From Mortierella sp. BCC40632 (Eukaryota; Mortierellomycota; Mortierellomycetes; Mortierellales; Mortierellaceae): a stretch of DNA of 64,000 nt. Location: contig WAEK01000002.1 of NCBI GenBank assembly GCA_011634665.1, positions 3,304,501 through 3,368,500 on the forward strand. Reading direction: 5' to 3'. The notes under the pieces were generated by a model. That model saw only the letters and a list, made by a program, of their open reading frames with translations, had not been told where the DNA came from and did no database searches. A program made the translations under genes and the position numbers. Positions 46,503 to 57,679 of the stretch are shown here, in pieces; the first letter of the stretch is position 1, and each line of letters begins with the position of its first letter.

Positions 46503-49319
46503 CTACTTCCTAGTAGCAGGACTCCATCCTGCAGTTGACTGGTTACTTGACTGAGCCGCTCTGTACTGGCTGTGGCCATTGACCATCTCTGACTTGGCGG
46601 AGTTAGCACCATTAGATTCCGTTGCTGTTGTTGCGTTTGAGGGTGATGGCGACGATGGAGTTGAAAATGCTGCCGTTGTTCCCTTTTGGTCCGCGCGAAT
46701 ATAGAACAGCACATAGGCCACTCCATCGCCCGATTGACTGGCTGGTATTGACGATGCCGAAAGAGCTGCTGCAAAGGCAGCAGACTCTGACATGGTTCCG
46801 TTCACTGCTGTTCCATTCAGAGACGCGGCCATTGATGTCCCTGCTACAGTGGCTGCGGCTGTAGGTGGTTTGGAAGACGAGAGGGTTCCAACCTGCTCGC
46901 GAGTATCCACTGTCACATCAGCCTCACTGATGACGGTGATGTTGGTATCGTCAATGTGCATCCACTCTAGGTTTTGTCGAAGAACGTCGCAGGTATAGTG
47001 GCCTCCAGCTGCTGTTCGGCCATGGTGGTAAACAACTCCAAAAAGTTTGTAAGGAATCGGGCTCGAGGGACGGCGCGATGGGGAAATAAGTTCTAAAAAA
47101 AGAAAAGAAAAGAAAAGAAAAGAGATCAGCAGAGTCCCATTGGGTTATACTGGCTTAAAAAGTCGCAACGTCAGAGCCAGGGTCATCGATAATCAGCGTC
47201 TCTACTTACCGGGCTGGAGATTCAACGTGGTGTTGTATCCGACCTGCTTATGGAGCTTTTGCGTGGTACCATCCTTGTAAATGAAGCGTTTTAAATGGAC
47301 CACAAGTACTGGTGGAACGTGTTCGATAAAGATCTTTTTCGTAGCCTCCACAGCAACGCCACCCTTCTCGGAGCTCGTAAATCCGTCGAGAATCTCTGGA
47401 ATCGTAGAGTTGTGAAGGGCATCCTCAATTGTGTGAACATTGTCTGGTGTCAGATCGAGCTGAAGAGACTGGAATGGCTCTAGTGTCACTGAGTCCTTCT
47501 GCGATGGAATGCGGAGAATAGATCGAAGTTGTCCTGAGAAAATCATCGAAACTGGTGTCTCCGAGAACTGAGTTGACCGTGTGTATGATGCCTTATTCTT
47601 AGGTCCAGTCACTTCCATCCACTCATCCTCACTAACACCACCCTCACTGTCTTCATAGTCCACTGGGTTATGGACACCTGCTCCATTGGGTTTATCCTTC
47701 ATCGCCGCAAGAAATTCCTCGTGTAACCCATCCAATAGATACCCAAGGAACTCTTGGCAGTCTTCCTGGCGACCTCTCATGGAATCAAAGCGCTTCAGGC
47801 CGCGAAGAGCATCATAAACGTATTCAGGAACAAATGGCGACCCATAGTCTGGCTGATTCACTTTAGCGAGTTGGAACTCATTCAGGAACATGACCCTTTG
47901 AAAGACGACAAAACAAAGGAATTGGTTAATGTCAAGACTTTGTTGGTGTCATAGGAAAGCATAGTAAAATAGAATGAGATACATACAGAGAATCGACAAG
48001 AGGCGTGGTGCTCTTGAAGCTATGGACCACATGCTTGCTAATTTGCATCAACAAGTTGTAGAGCGGAGGGCAGTGCAGGAGGGGTTGAAGGATCTATAGT
48101 GGAGTTACCATTGGACACCAAGAGGGTTGTTAGTAAAGTTCATATTTGCCAGGTAGAGCATCAAGACAAAGTGACTCGAAATGCTGACATACCGCATTCA
48201 TGAAGCACATGTTGCCGTTATTGACAAGACCTCGAGGCTGGATAAGAGCAGAAGTGAATGTTGGTTTATAGTTGTGAAGAATGTCGGCAATCCCATCGAA
48301 TTTGACGCCATTCTGGCTCCCAGTCTTGTTCAGCTCTTTTGATTTGGCATTCGAGCTGGGAGTGGGCTGGGAATTCGGGGCAGAAGTTGCGCTATTGTTG
48401 CGAACAAGATCAGCCCAGGATTTCTTTACTGCTGGAGCTGGGGCTGGAGCTGGAGCCAGGGCTGGAGAGTCTGAGGAGTCTGCAGGTTCATTTTCTGTTT
48501 TAGTTTCTGCGCTTGCTTCAGCTACAACAACTTCTGGAGTCAATCTGGTTTCCTGATCAGACTGTGGCTCCTGAGCGGAAGGTTGGGGTGCTGCGAGTGT
48601 ACTTCCTGCTGTCGCCGGTGCTGGTGTTGTCGATGGTTTCAATGACTGGGATTGAAGCGGTGTCTTGGCTGCGCCGTCCCGCCGCTTCTTCTGCTGAGTT
48701 CGGCCTGATTAATCAGGTAACAATCGGGGTTCCATTAGGTACAGTCAAGCAATGTAATCTGGATTCTGTGTTGTGAGGATGAGCTGACAGCGAGATGAAG
48801 AAGGTCAAAAAGTACTTACGCTTTGAGGCATTGCCGAACGACCAGATCACCTAGATGAACATGATGAAGCACAGCAATCGATGTTAGCAATCATATTCTT
48901 AGTTCGGACAACATTGGCGCACAGGGCACCGGGTGTGGATCCTGCATGATTAATAGCACACTCCACATACCACATCGACATCATCCTTCTTGACGACCTT
49001 GCTGATGTCCTCCCTTGACAGTTGTCCAAAAGCCGGCCCTTGCTTGGGGTCGTAAGACTGGCAGAACCCGATGCAAAAAAGAGACACTAGATGTTAACTC
49101 GGAAGAAGGCTTTCCTGTCGAAAGAGATGGGGCAGATGCAGCGGCCATGACAATCTCGCTAACAATAAGAGAGATGCTCAGTGTCACACCACATACCTTG
49201 GCCAGGCTTTGCATAGAAGAGTTGGGGAATCGAAAGATCTTGATCCGGTAGGTTCCTTGCGCAACGACGGCAAATGTAATGTTTCCAGGGCCAAGGCTGC
49301 AATTTAAGTGAGCGTACAC
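46503..49319 (-). CDS. Ubiquitin-specific protease, Ubp3/USP10-like
   Basis: N-terminal exons: YAHLNCSLGPGNITFAVVAQ, SYDPKQGPAFGQLSREDISK, VIWSFGNASKR, then a disordered linker rich in Ala, Pro and Ser with KKSWADLVRNN. The USP fold starts at PRGLVNNGNMCFMNA, where the C of GNMCFMN is the catalytic Cys box. ILQPLLHCPPLYNLL, PEYVYDALRGLKRFDSMRGR and QEDCQEFLGYLLDGLHEEFL follow. The His box is YHHGRTAAGGHYTCDV, and the Asp/Asn region is near MHIDDTN. The domain ends VAYVLFYIRADQKG, then a Ser/Thr/Asn-rich tail, TAG 46503-46505. SWADLV plus this USP core matches USP10/Ubp3, which acts with Bre5/G3BP in ribophagy, COPII and stress-granule control. The true start is uncertain: the exon beginning near 49319 follows an acceptor, and I could not find a convincing ATG exon before the next gene ends at 49624. 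Confidence 0.88.
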
Positions 49320-49623
49320 AAACTGTTGCAGAATAGAGGCAAAATGAGTCAGCCCTTATTGGAAGTCTGGCTGCTGCGACAGCGTGTCCGAGGCAATGAA
49401 GGGGAACAGAGCAAAAGATGCCTCGACGAGGACAGATCCGTCGGATGGATGGCCAGGGCTCGCTGCCAAGCGGATGCAGGAAATCGAATGCCGTTGGATT
49501 CAACGGAGCAGACTAAGGGGAGGAGGGGGTGACAATGAAAAAGGAACTTTCGCTGCGGGCCCAACATTCAACATTCAAAAAAAAGAGAGATAATTGGGTG
49601 TGGCTTTACTCAGTTCAGTGGGC

Positions 49624-52600
49624 CTACTCTTCTAGTGAGAGACTAAGCGTATCGATATGCTTTTTGAGAACCTTGAGTGCGCCCTTACTGATCCTTTGGA
49701 TCACGTAGTCGTCCTTCTCAGCAGCTGATAGGTCCTTCTCAGAGCCTGCCGAAGCTGAAGCCAAGTCTTCTACTACCTGACTGTCATTCTCTATGTCGCT
49801 ATCAATGGCTCTATCAGAGCCTGCTTTCGAACCCTTGTTGGAATGTTTCCCTTCCTCGGTAGCCTCAGATCTAGCGATTAGCTCAAGGCCCTCGATGACT
49901 ATCTGCTCCAGCTTCTGCTGTTCAAAATAAAAGTGGCGGACCTCTTTTTCAAACGGAGTAGGGGGATGATTGAGGATCGTTTGAACCGTCTAAAAGAGAA
50001 TATTAAAAGGTGTGATTAATGACAAAGAGCAAGTGTTATGAATGGAAGTTTCAGCCCGATGCGATCGAGGAGGCAAATGCAAGTACGACTAAAGCTCACC
50101 TTCAATGAGAGTAGATATACTTTCTCATTATACAACTCAGAGTTTCTTGCTGCCTCTTCGGTTCCAACAAACTTCTCAAATCTAAATAGTTGCAAAGATT
50201 ATGGTAAGTTACAGTCATCTAATTCTTCATTTCCTACCATAGATGATTGACAAGAGGTATTACCCTGCTTCGTTGTAGTACGGCTCACGAACAAGGACTA
50301 GACCCTGAAGCGAAATCAACAGCTGCAATAGTCCATAGAAAATGATTTTCAGTCAGTGAGAAAGGTCGTTAATTATTCAGTATACCAATTGAGACGAATC
50401 AAGTACCTGCAAGATGCTGGAACTCGGTGTCCAGGTCTCTGTTTGATCCTTCCCATGCCATGTGTTCAAAAGACTCAGGCAAACATTGCCGTCTATGCAA
50501 TGATCATCGGTAAAGAGGCAAGGTTAGAAACATGATACCGCGCTGTGATGGACAAGAGCATGAAGGCTCTCGACGTTACCTTCATAGAGATTAGGATTGA
50601 TCCGACCGACTCCTCCTGTCCAAGAGTGGAAATAAGCAGTTGGTGGCTATTGATATTATGGAGCGAAGGTGAATTGACGGCTGATCAGTTTCATGCCTAA
50701 AAACTCGCGTCAGTCGCGGTTGCTATTGCCCAGGATTAACACTTACCTGTGCTGGATACTGGCCTGGAAGCTTGAAGTCAAACAAGAAAAGTGCATTTTT
50801 GTAAGGAGTGTGGTCGGGACCTTGAATCACTACTCTCAATAAATCCATTCTGTCCTCAAACGCCCTCACGCGGATGCCTGCTGGCAATGAAGTAGACAGA
50901 ATCGAGTGCTCCTTAGCAACTCGTTTCACCCAGGCCTTGTCACTTGTCTCGGCGGGATCATGGTTTCGGAAGAAGTGGTCCGCTGGAGTCTCCTCTACAA
51001 TAGCAAATCCCTTCCAATTTCCGTGCTCCTCAGATATGGCCTCTGTTGCTTTGGTAACACCTCGTCCATTAAGAGCTGGTGGCTCCGGATCCGGCAATGG
51101 ATCCACCTCAACCGAGTCAATGACTAAGGATTCATCCACAACATTATCTGTCTCACCGGGGATATCTGATACCGAAGTAAGAGACTCTGCAGGCGCCACA
51201 TCGGGGTGGTTACCGTTCTCAGACTTTTTAGCAGTTGCAACGTCGCCGTCGATATCGCTCATTGAATCTTCGTCGACACCTGAGTCTGTCTCCCAACTAT
51301 TTTCCGATGACGCCTCCTCGACCTCATCCTTTTCAAAGTCATACTCTTCATACACCTCATCGTCATCGCCATCGCTGTCGGAATCGTCGTCCTCGTCCTC
51401 GACGACCATAATTCTCCCAACTGGAATCTCTTCGGATGTTCCATCCATAAACTGGACTAGCACAGATGGGCGGTCTTGGTACACCTTCCAGATCTGGCCA
51501 ACCCAATGGAGTCGAGTTCGAATAGTTTCCAGATCTCTTTCGTGCTGAGGAAGTGTAGCTAGAATCTCATCCGAAAGTACAGGTTTGAGTGGGTCTCCTC
51601 GGTCCACCAGATGGTGAATAGTCTTTCTGGCCATTTTGTTTGTTTCCGAAAGATAACGGTCCAGGGCCTCTAGTCCCTCAATACCATAACTTTCTAGAAG
51701 CACACCAGGCTGGCGAAGCAATTCCCATGGCTCCGTTTTGGTCTTTTGAGTAATTTCGTTATAAATCTCGTTTCCGCGTCCTACCAGGGTAAGAACATCA
51801 TCCACGCTGGGCGCTCGAGGGGCAATATCCGAGGTTGGCGATTGCTCACGCCCTCTGCTAATCACGACCAAGTCTCCCATTGTGAACTTGAGATCAGGGT
51901 GAGAGGTGATCTCATAGAGAGATAGCTCTTCAGACTCTTGCTCCAATCCCTGATCACGCTCTTCACTGAACCATTTAACTTGCGTCGTGCGTTCTCTAGC
52001 ATCGACTGATTGAACGATTCCAAGCAAGTCTGACTTCTTCCTGTCAAAGCTGATGCCACCGGGATGGTCTTTCAGCACTTCTCCAGTCTTGAGAAGAACG
52101 TAATCTGCAGGCCACACGTCCTGATCGTCCACATTGAGATATGGCAAGAGGGTTGTTGAGCAAACATTTTCCGTGATTGAGAGGTCCTGCCATTGCACTG
52201 TTACTCGTGTGCTGGTTTTGGTCACTTTCTGTAGAGTTCATGAAATGATGTATAGAGCGTTCAAGTTAATATATCTCCATTGCATAACTAGATACAGATA
52301 GTCCTTCTTCTCGGAAGTAAGGCTCGAAGTTGCCATACCATTTCCTCAGTCACAAACTTGGAAGCATGATTGTGTGCATTGTTTGGGCAAAGCAAGCGTG
52401 TAGGCTTGCTCCTCAAATAAGGACAGTACTCCTGTACTCCCAGCGCTAGAATAGCAGAACAATGTTGGCATATATCGGCATGAGTTAAGGAAGTGTATAA
52501 CGAGGGCTTTTTCATTTAAAAAAAAATAAATAAACCTATCAAGTCCATATGCTTAGCTTACCTTTGAGCATATCTGGATTAGCGAGCTTTACGCGGTCGA

Positions 52601-53911
52601 GAAGTTCATAAGTGCAATGCTGCTCCGAACTTTTGTACACGATGATATTTTCAAAGTCATCCAGCTTGCGAGGAGGAGGGGTAACGCCAGGCGTTTGGTC
52701 CAAGGCAAGAGGGTTGAAAGATAGCCAGTTGACGGTAATTGAGGTAACTTCTACTCGAAGCACATAACCTTGTCGATGACTTGGCTTGTAGCTTCCAGCA
52801 AGATACTTTGCACCCTTGAATACTCGTGATGGAGCATAGACAGCCTAAGCCAGCATACAGATACATTATGAGTTACATGTCGTCTCTTTCATATCATTGC
52901 CAAGAGTGGAAACACCAATTCTGCTGGGGAGGGATACTTACATATCCCGGAGAAAGAGAGTCTGGGAAAAAGCAAGACTGGTCGTGAATCTTGTCGCGCA
53001 GATCAAGAAGATGAGATTCCTTCACAACACACACGCAGTTGTCGTTCAGAATCACGGTCACCTCGTCCGATACCTAGTCAGTTCATCCAATGAAGAATGG
53101 TATTAGGAGTTTGTTCCGCAACTGCAGGCTGTTGAACTTTGCAACCGTTCTTGAGGATTTTCAGCAATCGACCTCTTCACTGCTCGTAATCCCGACTTAC
53201 ATTTTCAATAACTCCGAGCCAACCATCGTAGATGATGTGGTTGTTGACCACGAACTGCTGGACAAAGTCGACGTCCTGTGCATCGATACCGGAGTACCGA
53301 GTATTAGGCGGGCACACCTTTTCGAGATCCAGATCAACTTTGACATCAATTACAGTTCCCGATATGACATCGTTTGGAGAACGCTTGACAACATCACCAT
53401 GACCGAAGGATCTGTCGATAACGACAAGTTCGTCTTCATGAATTGTCTCTGGGGCCGATCCGTCAACCCAATGAACTAGGACATGCTGGAGCTTTAACTG
53501 TCGAATGGAAAAAGATAAAATACAGCTTGAGCGATTAGAGTTACAAATACTCAGGGATCGTTTAAATGTCGAAATCAAGGGGGGAAGGGGGTCTTACAGG
53601 CCCTGACGAGTCCTCGTCCTCGGAGTCACTGTCTCCAGATTCAAAATCGTGCCAAGTCTTGACAACAAGGCCAAGAAGCTCCGGCTTGTCTTTCCTATAA
53701 ACGGTGTCCTCGAGAAAAACCTGTTGAGATCCAAAGATGAAGATGAAGATGGTACACATGAGTCAGTTAGACATGCACAAGGCAATTCAGATGAGGCCAG
53801 AGTTCGCTCGATGGTGTAACGGGCAGGGCCATGGGGCAGCATGGGGTAGCCAAAGACGATCTCGGTCATTCCTCCTGACGTTACCTTGGCGGTAAAAAGA
53901 TTCTTCGCCAT
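49624..53911 (-). CDS. UBE2O-type E2/E3 hybrid ubiquitin-conjugating enzyme
   Basis: The start MAKNLFTAK (ATG 53909-53911) splices to [22 protein letters not shown]3-like conserved regions follow: [80 protein letters not shown] and [20 protein letters not shown], then a coiled, strongly acidic region ([20 protein letters not shown]). The UBC fold comes last: [66 protein letters not shown], then [20 protein letters not shown] with the catalytic Cys. A C-terminal helix region ends SLSLEE, TAG 49624-49626. UBE2O is a large single-chain E2/E3 that, in mammals, ubiquitinates basic patches of orphan ribosomal proteins. The domain order matches the family. About nine exons. Confidence 0.92.
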
Positions 53912-54868
53912 GTGTATAATGCGCTGATGCTCGCTCCTGATGGTTTGGTTGGATGTCGATGATGTTGAAGGCAACGGAATGAATCCAATGGGGTGGAGTG
54001 TGGTCCGTTGCAAAAGAGCAATGCTCCCTGCAGTTCCTAAAAATACGCTACTTTTGACCGAGTGGCCTGGCCTGTTTGATGGGACTGCGCCTTGGGGAGT
54101 ATAAGAGAGCTTGGAGTAGAGATGCCTTTTTCTGCGTCTGCATCGAGAGCTATCAACTTGCGTCGGTCACAGCTTACCACAGGTAGGTTCAAAGGAGCGG
54201 ACTGCACACACTTGTCATCCGTTTGAGAGAAAGGGGGGAGGGGGCTGGATTAGAAAGGGCGAGCAAGAAAGAAACCAAGTGGGCTAACTACTAGTACTAA
54301 GTCTTTGTGTTTCGAAAAGCCGAAGCGGCTCGACTGGGCGAAGCACGTTTTGCGTGTGGCTGATAGGAAGCGCCATTTCTACCTCAACTGCTCCATCTTC
54401 CTCATCCATCCGCATCAGCATAGCGATTGCTCGGTCACAGGCGGGTCTCTTGAACGCAATGAGAACCCTTTTCATCCCACAGCCATTTCACCTTAATACG
54501 ACTTTGATAGAAATTTGAACAATCTGAACAAGTGAGATCGTTCCCACTTTTGGCTGCCATGTGTGTTGGACTCTATCGAACTCTTGTTCATCAGCATTTA
54601 CTTGGACACCGAGTTTATCGATTCGCAATAAGGTCTTTGAGCACTATACTATGAAATGAGTGTCTCAAAGAGCAATTGCATGATAGATGAGAACTCACAA
54701 AGAGTGTGAGCCGAGCAAACCACTCATCAACTCAGGTTCTCAGGTGCATTTGAGCCACGAACGCTTTGTCCAAGATCGATGATCCTCGCTGGATTTGACT
54801 GACAAGTCGTTGTTCATCAGCAACTACCAGAGATACCATCTTGATTTGGTTCGTGAAATCTACTCAAG

Positions 54869-54902
<34 letters not shown>

Positions 54903-55634
54903 AAAGGGCTCTATGTGAGAATATAGACTTTACAGAAGAACTGGGTCCTGCTGCCACTTGATACCATAATCGGGATTTCACCCACGAATGAAGACTATCT
55001 AAATAACTTCCTGGCACTCAATCACTGCCCACATACGCATGGGAGGTCGCATTTCCATATTTCTATGTGATCACATCGTGCTTTCTCGTCTATGAGCGTG
55101 AATCCATCGCCAACATCTTTTTTCCAGCTCCCCAGTCACTCCAGCACATCCAGTTTTATCTTGCCCAGGACATTTATCAACACCATCGCGTTCGCCCTCG
55201 CGTACCCCCTCTTCAAGACCTGGCTTCAATCTTCGTAATCTGTTCAAACCCGAGATATCTCCGAGGCTACGTCAGTATCTGCCAATACCGTTGCGTCTCT
55301 CAGTCTGTTCACCACGGTTTTACCTATAAAAAAAACTACTCAAGAAAGGTAAACCTCGCCCAGTGCGCCAGGTCTACCCACTCGCTATAGCAGAGCAGGG
55401 TTAAGATGATTGCAGAAAATCGTCAATACCAACATGTCATATTTTGGAAGACAAATTCTCGATGCGAGACAGTTTGTTGATACTACTAAAAGCTACGAGA
55501 CTTTGAACTAGGATATGTTAATACTTCAGGCTCATTGTGGGATAGCTACCACCCCCTACAAATAGGTCAGTGCTACAAAGGTCATTGAGCAATGTCCAGA
55601 CAATAGTGGCCTGGTCCGTCACATAATGAATCCC
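53912..55634. other. 1.7 kb intergenic region
   Basis: It lies between the UBE2O-type gene's 5' end and the 3' end of the prenyltransferase gene. It contains a T28 run at 54872-54899. Short open frames (54284-54496 both strands, 55067-55390) lack any recognisable domain. No tRNA seen. Confidence 0.6.
54872..54899. repeat. T28 homopolymer
   Basis: Uninterrupted T run in intergenic DNA. Confidence 0.9.
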
Positions 55635-57184
55635 TTATGGAGTCTCCCTTTTGAATGCGGTATCTTTGACGAGTCGCTCATGACAGCGCTTTGAAATATT
55701 CAACCGTGGGTCCAGGGGCTGAATACCCGGCTCACCCATCAGGGATAACCCGGCAATGCCCATGTAAGAGTGCAATGGATCTAGCAATAGGCAACAGAAG
55801 TGCCAAATCTTGGAGTCAGTAGGCAAGAATATATATGCAAAAGAAAGAGAAAAACGCGCCCATTCGCTTAAAATGAAAAAATGACAAGGATCCTTACCTG
55901 GCGTTGAGTCAACCCATTTGCTGAATCCTCCTATTGTTTTGTTCTGTGCTTCCAACAAGTATCCGCGGTTGCACTCATAGTTCACAAGGTCCATGCTACC
56001 TAGAATTGTCAATGCTCCGCCAATCCAGAAGGAATAACAGGTATCTGTCGGTTTGTTCACACGGCCCTGGAATCCCGTATTCTGTCTATTCAAGCACCAT
56101 CTCCTAGTGCCTTCCTTATCATAGAACCCGGCAGCCATTCTACGCTTGTTGAAGGCTTCATCATCTTCGCCAGCACTTGTGTTTTGAGTCATCACCTTTT
56201 GATCTGCAAGCGCATCTCCACCCATTAGCCCAAGGGATGCTACTGCACAATAGGTCGTTCCTCCATGTGATTCTTGCTGTGGACTCTGTGAAAACCCATG
56301 CTCATAAGTCTGACACTCATGGATGAAGCGGATGGCCGCTTCCTGATCCATTCCAGACCAGTCATCCAAGATATAAGAGATGGCAGCCGCACAGAACAAA
56401 AACCGGAGGTCGGGTTCAAAGTCTGTGATGCAAGGGATAAAACAACCATTGGGCTGCTGAAGTTTCTTGAGTGCGCGTATGATTGGCTCTTTGGCCACTC
56501 TTGACAAATCGTCACCCAGAATAAGCAATGACACTAAGGCCGCGTAGGTCATCGTAATATGTGCTGTATCATAAATAGAGAGTCGAGGCGAACAGCTGTC
56601 TCCTGAGATTTCTGCTTGCTCCTTTGAACTGACGAAAGGAAGACCAGAGAAGGATCCTCCTGCAAATCCTGCAAGGATGTCCTGATCATCTGATTAACAT
56701 GGAAAGGCCCAGACAGAGTTTAACAATACGATATCAGCATGAAGGCTGTGAGTTGTGAGTAGTTACTGGATAGTTAGCAAGAAGAAGACAACTCTTTCAT
56801 ACCAGCGTCGTCGCTGTTCTCAGAAGGAACCCTTTGTTGGGAATAAATCCAATCAATCCAGTCTTTTCGGTCTTTCTCTGACACGACTTCTTCGAGAGCA
56901 CCCAACAGTTCGAGACCGCCAAGAGAGAACATTGCAAGAGTCAATCTGCCCAATAAGAGAAAGAAGTGAGATGAGCTTAATAATCTCGCTTTCAGGTACA
57001 ATCTCGAGTCGCAAGAGCAAGAAGGATGAATGTCCTTTTCATACCGATTCGTATCCATACTGGAGACGGAGCTAGGAAGCATCTGGAGACATCTTTTAAA
57101 GTATTTGATGTGCTTCTCGCGTTCAAACACCAATGGTGCGCGTGGAGTAGGGATTGTGGGTTCAGGAGATGTAGCCATGGCCAT
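55635..57184 (-). CDS. CDC43: Geranylgeranyltransferase type I beta subunit
   Basis: The start is MAMATSPEPTIPTPRAPLVF at 57184 (a second ATG is two codons on), followed by FEREKHIKYFKRCLQMLPSS; exons join in phase to LTLAMFSLGGLELLGALEEV. Alpha-alpha barrel repeats follow: AHITMTYAALVSLLILGDDL, LKKLQQPNGCFIPCITD, RFLFCAAAISYILDDWSGMD, HECQTYEHGFSQSPQQESHG, GTTYCAVASLGLMGG and LNRQNTGFQGRVNKPTDTCY. In the last, D and C of TDTCYSFWIGGAL are zinc ligands; the third, His, is in DPLHSYMGIAGLSLMGEPGI. TAA 55635-55637. The enzyme, with the alpha subunit Ram2/FNTA, attaches geranylgeranyl to CaaL proteins such as Rho1 and Cdc42. GGTase-I is favoured over the farnesyl and Rab enzymes by the GFQGR and NKPTDTCYSFWIG pattern and the MTYAALVSLLILGDDL block. 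Confidence 0.9.
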
Positions 57185-57679
57185 GGATCTTGTCGCGAAG
57201 ATGAGGAGAATGGTGTTCCTCAGAAAAGTGCATGGATTGTCTCTCGAGCACAGTCGTGACGGCCTTTCGCACTGTTCCCTTCTGGACTGGTGAAACTGGC
57301 GCGGAGTGAGCGTGAGCGTGGAGACGAATGGGTATCCAAAGGCTCGGTGCTACCTCCGACCCGTGATTTTGGCCATGCCTTGGGCGGCACTGACTAGTTG
57401 CAGGGCTCCCGGCAATGGGCGCTACCCAATCGCGATCGCAGCCTGTGTGGTGCTGAATTCGTTTCCCGCCCATCACATCTATTTTGTCTGCCCGAGAGCT
57501 TCGCTGTGCGCGAGCGGCTCTTTCCTCCTCTGCTCCCGCCCTCATCCACTTCGGCGTCTTGACACGCTTTGTATTACCACGCCATCCCTGTCTCATCACT
57601 TGCTCCCGCTCCATCTCCCGCCAGAACCACCCATTCACCCACACACCGCATCGCCCGATCCCCGCCCAGCTCGAGTCGA
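57185..57679. promoter_or_regulatory. Divergent promoter region, CDC43 / AFI1-like
   Basis: About 0.5 kb between two divergent start codons; it must hold both promoters and 5' leaders. The half near the plus gene is C-rich (57520-57665). I could not assign individual factor sites. Confidence 0.6.

Noticed and set aside
53594..54013. Long N-terminal extension of the UBE2O-type protein
   Set aside because: The extension begins with a TTG codon and reads through a good donor after MAKNLFTAK; the ATG at 53911 is the better start.
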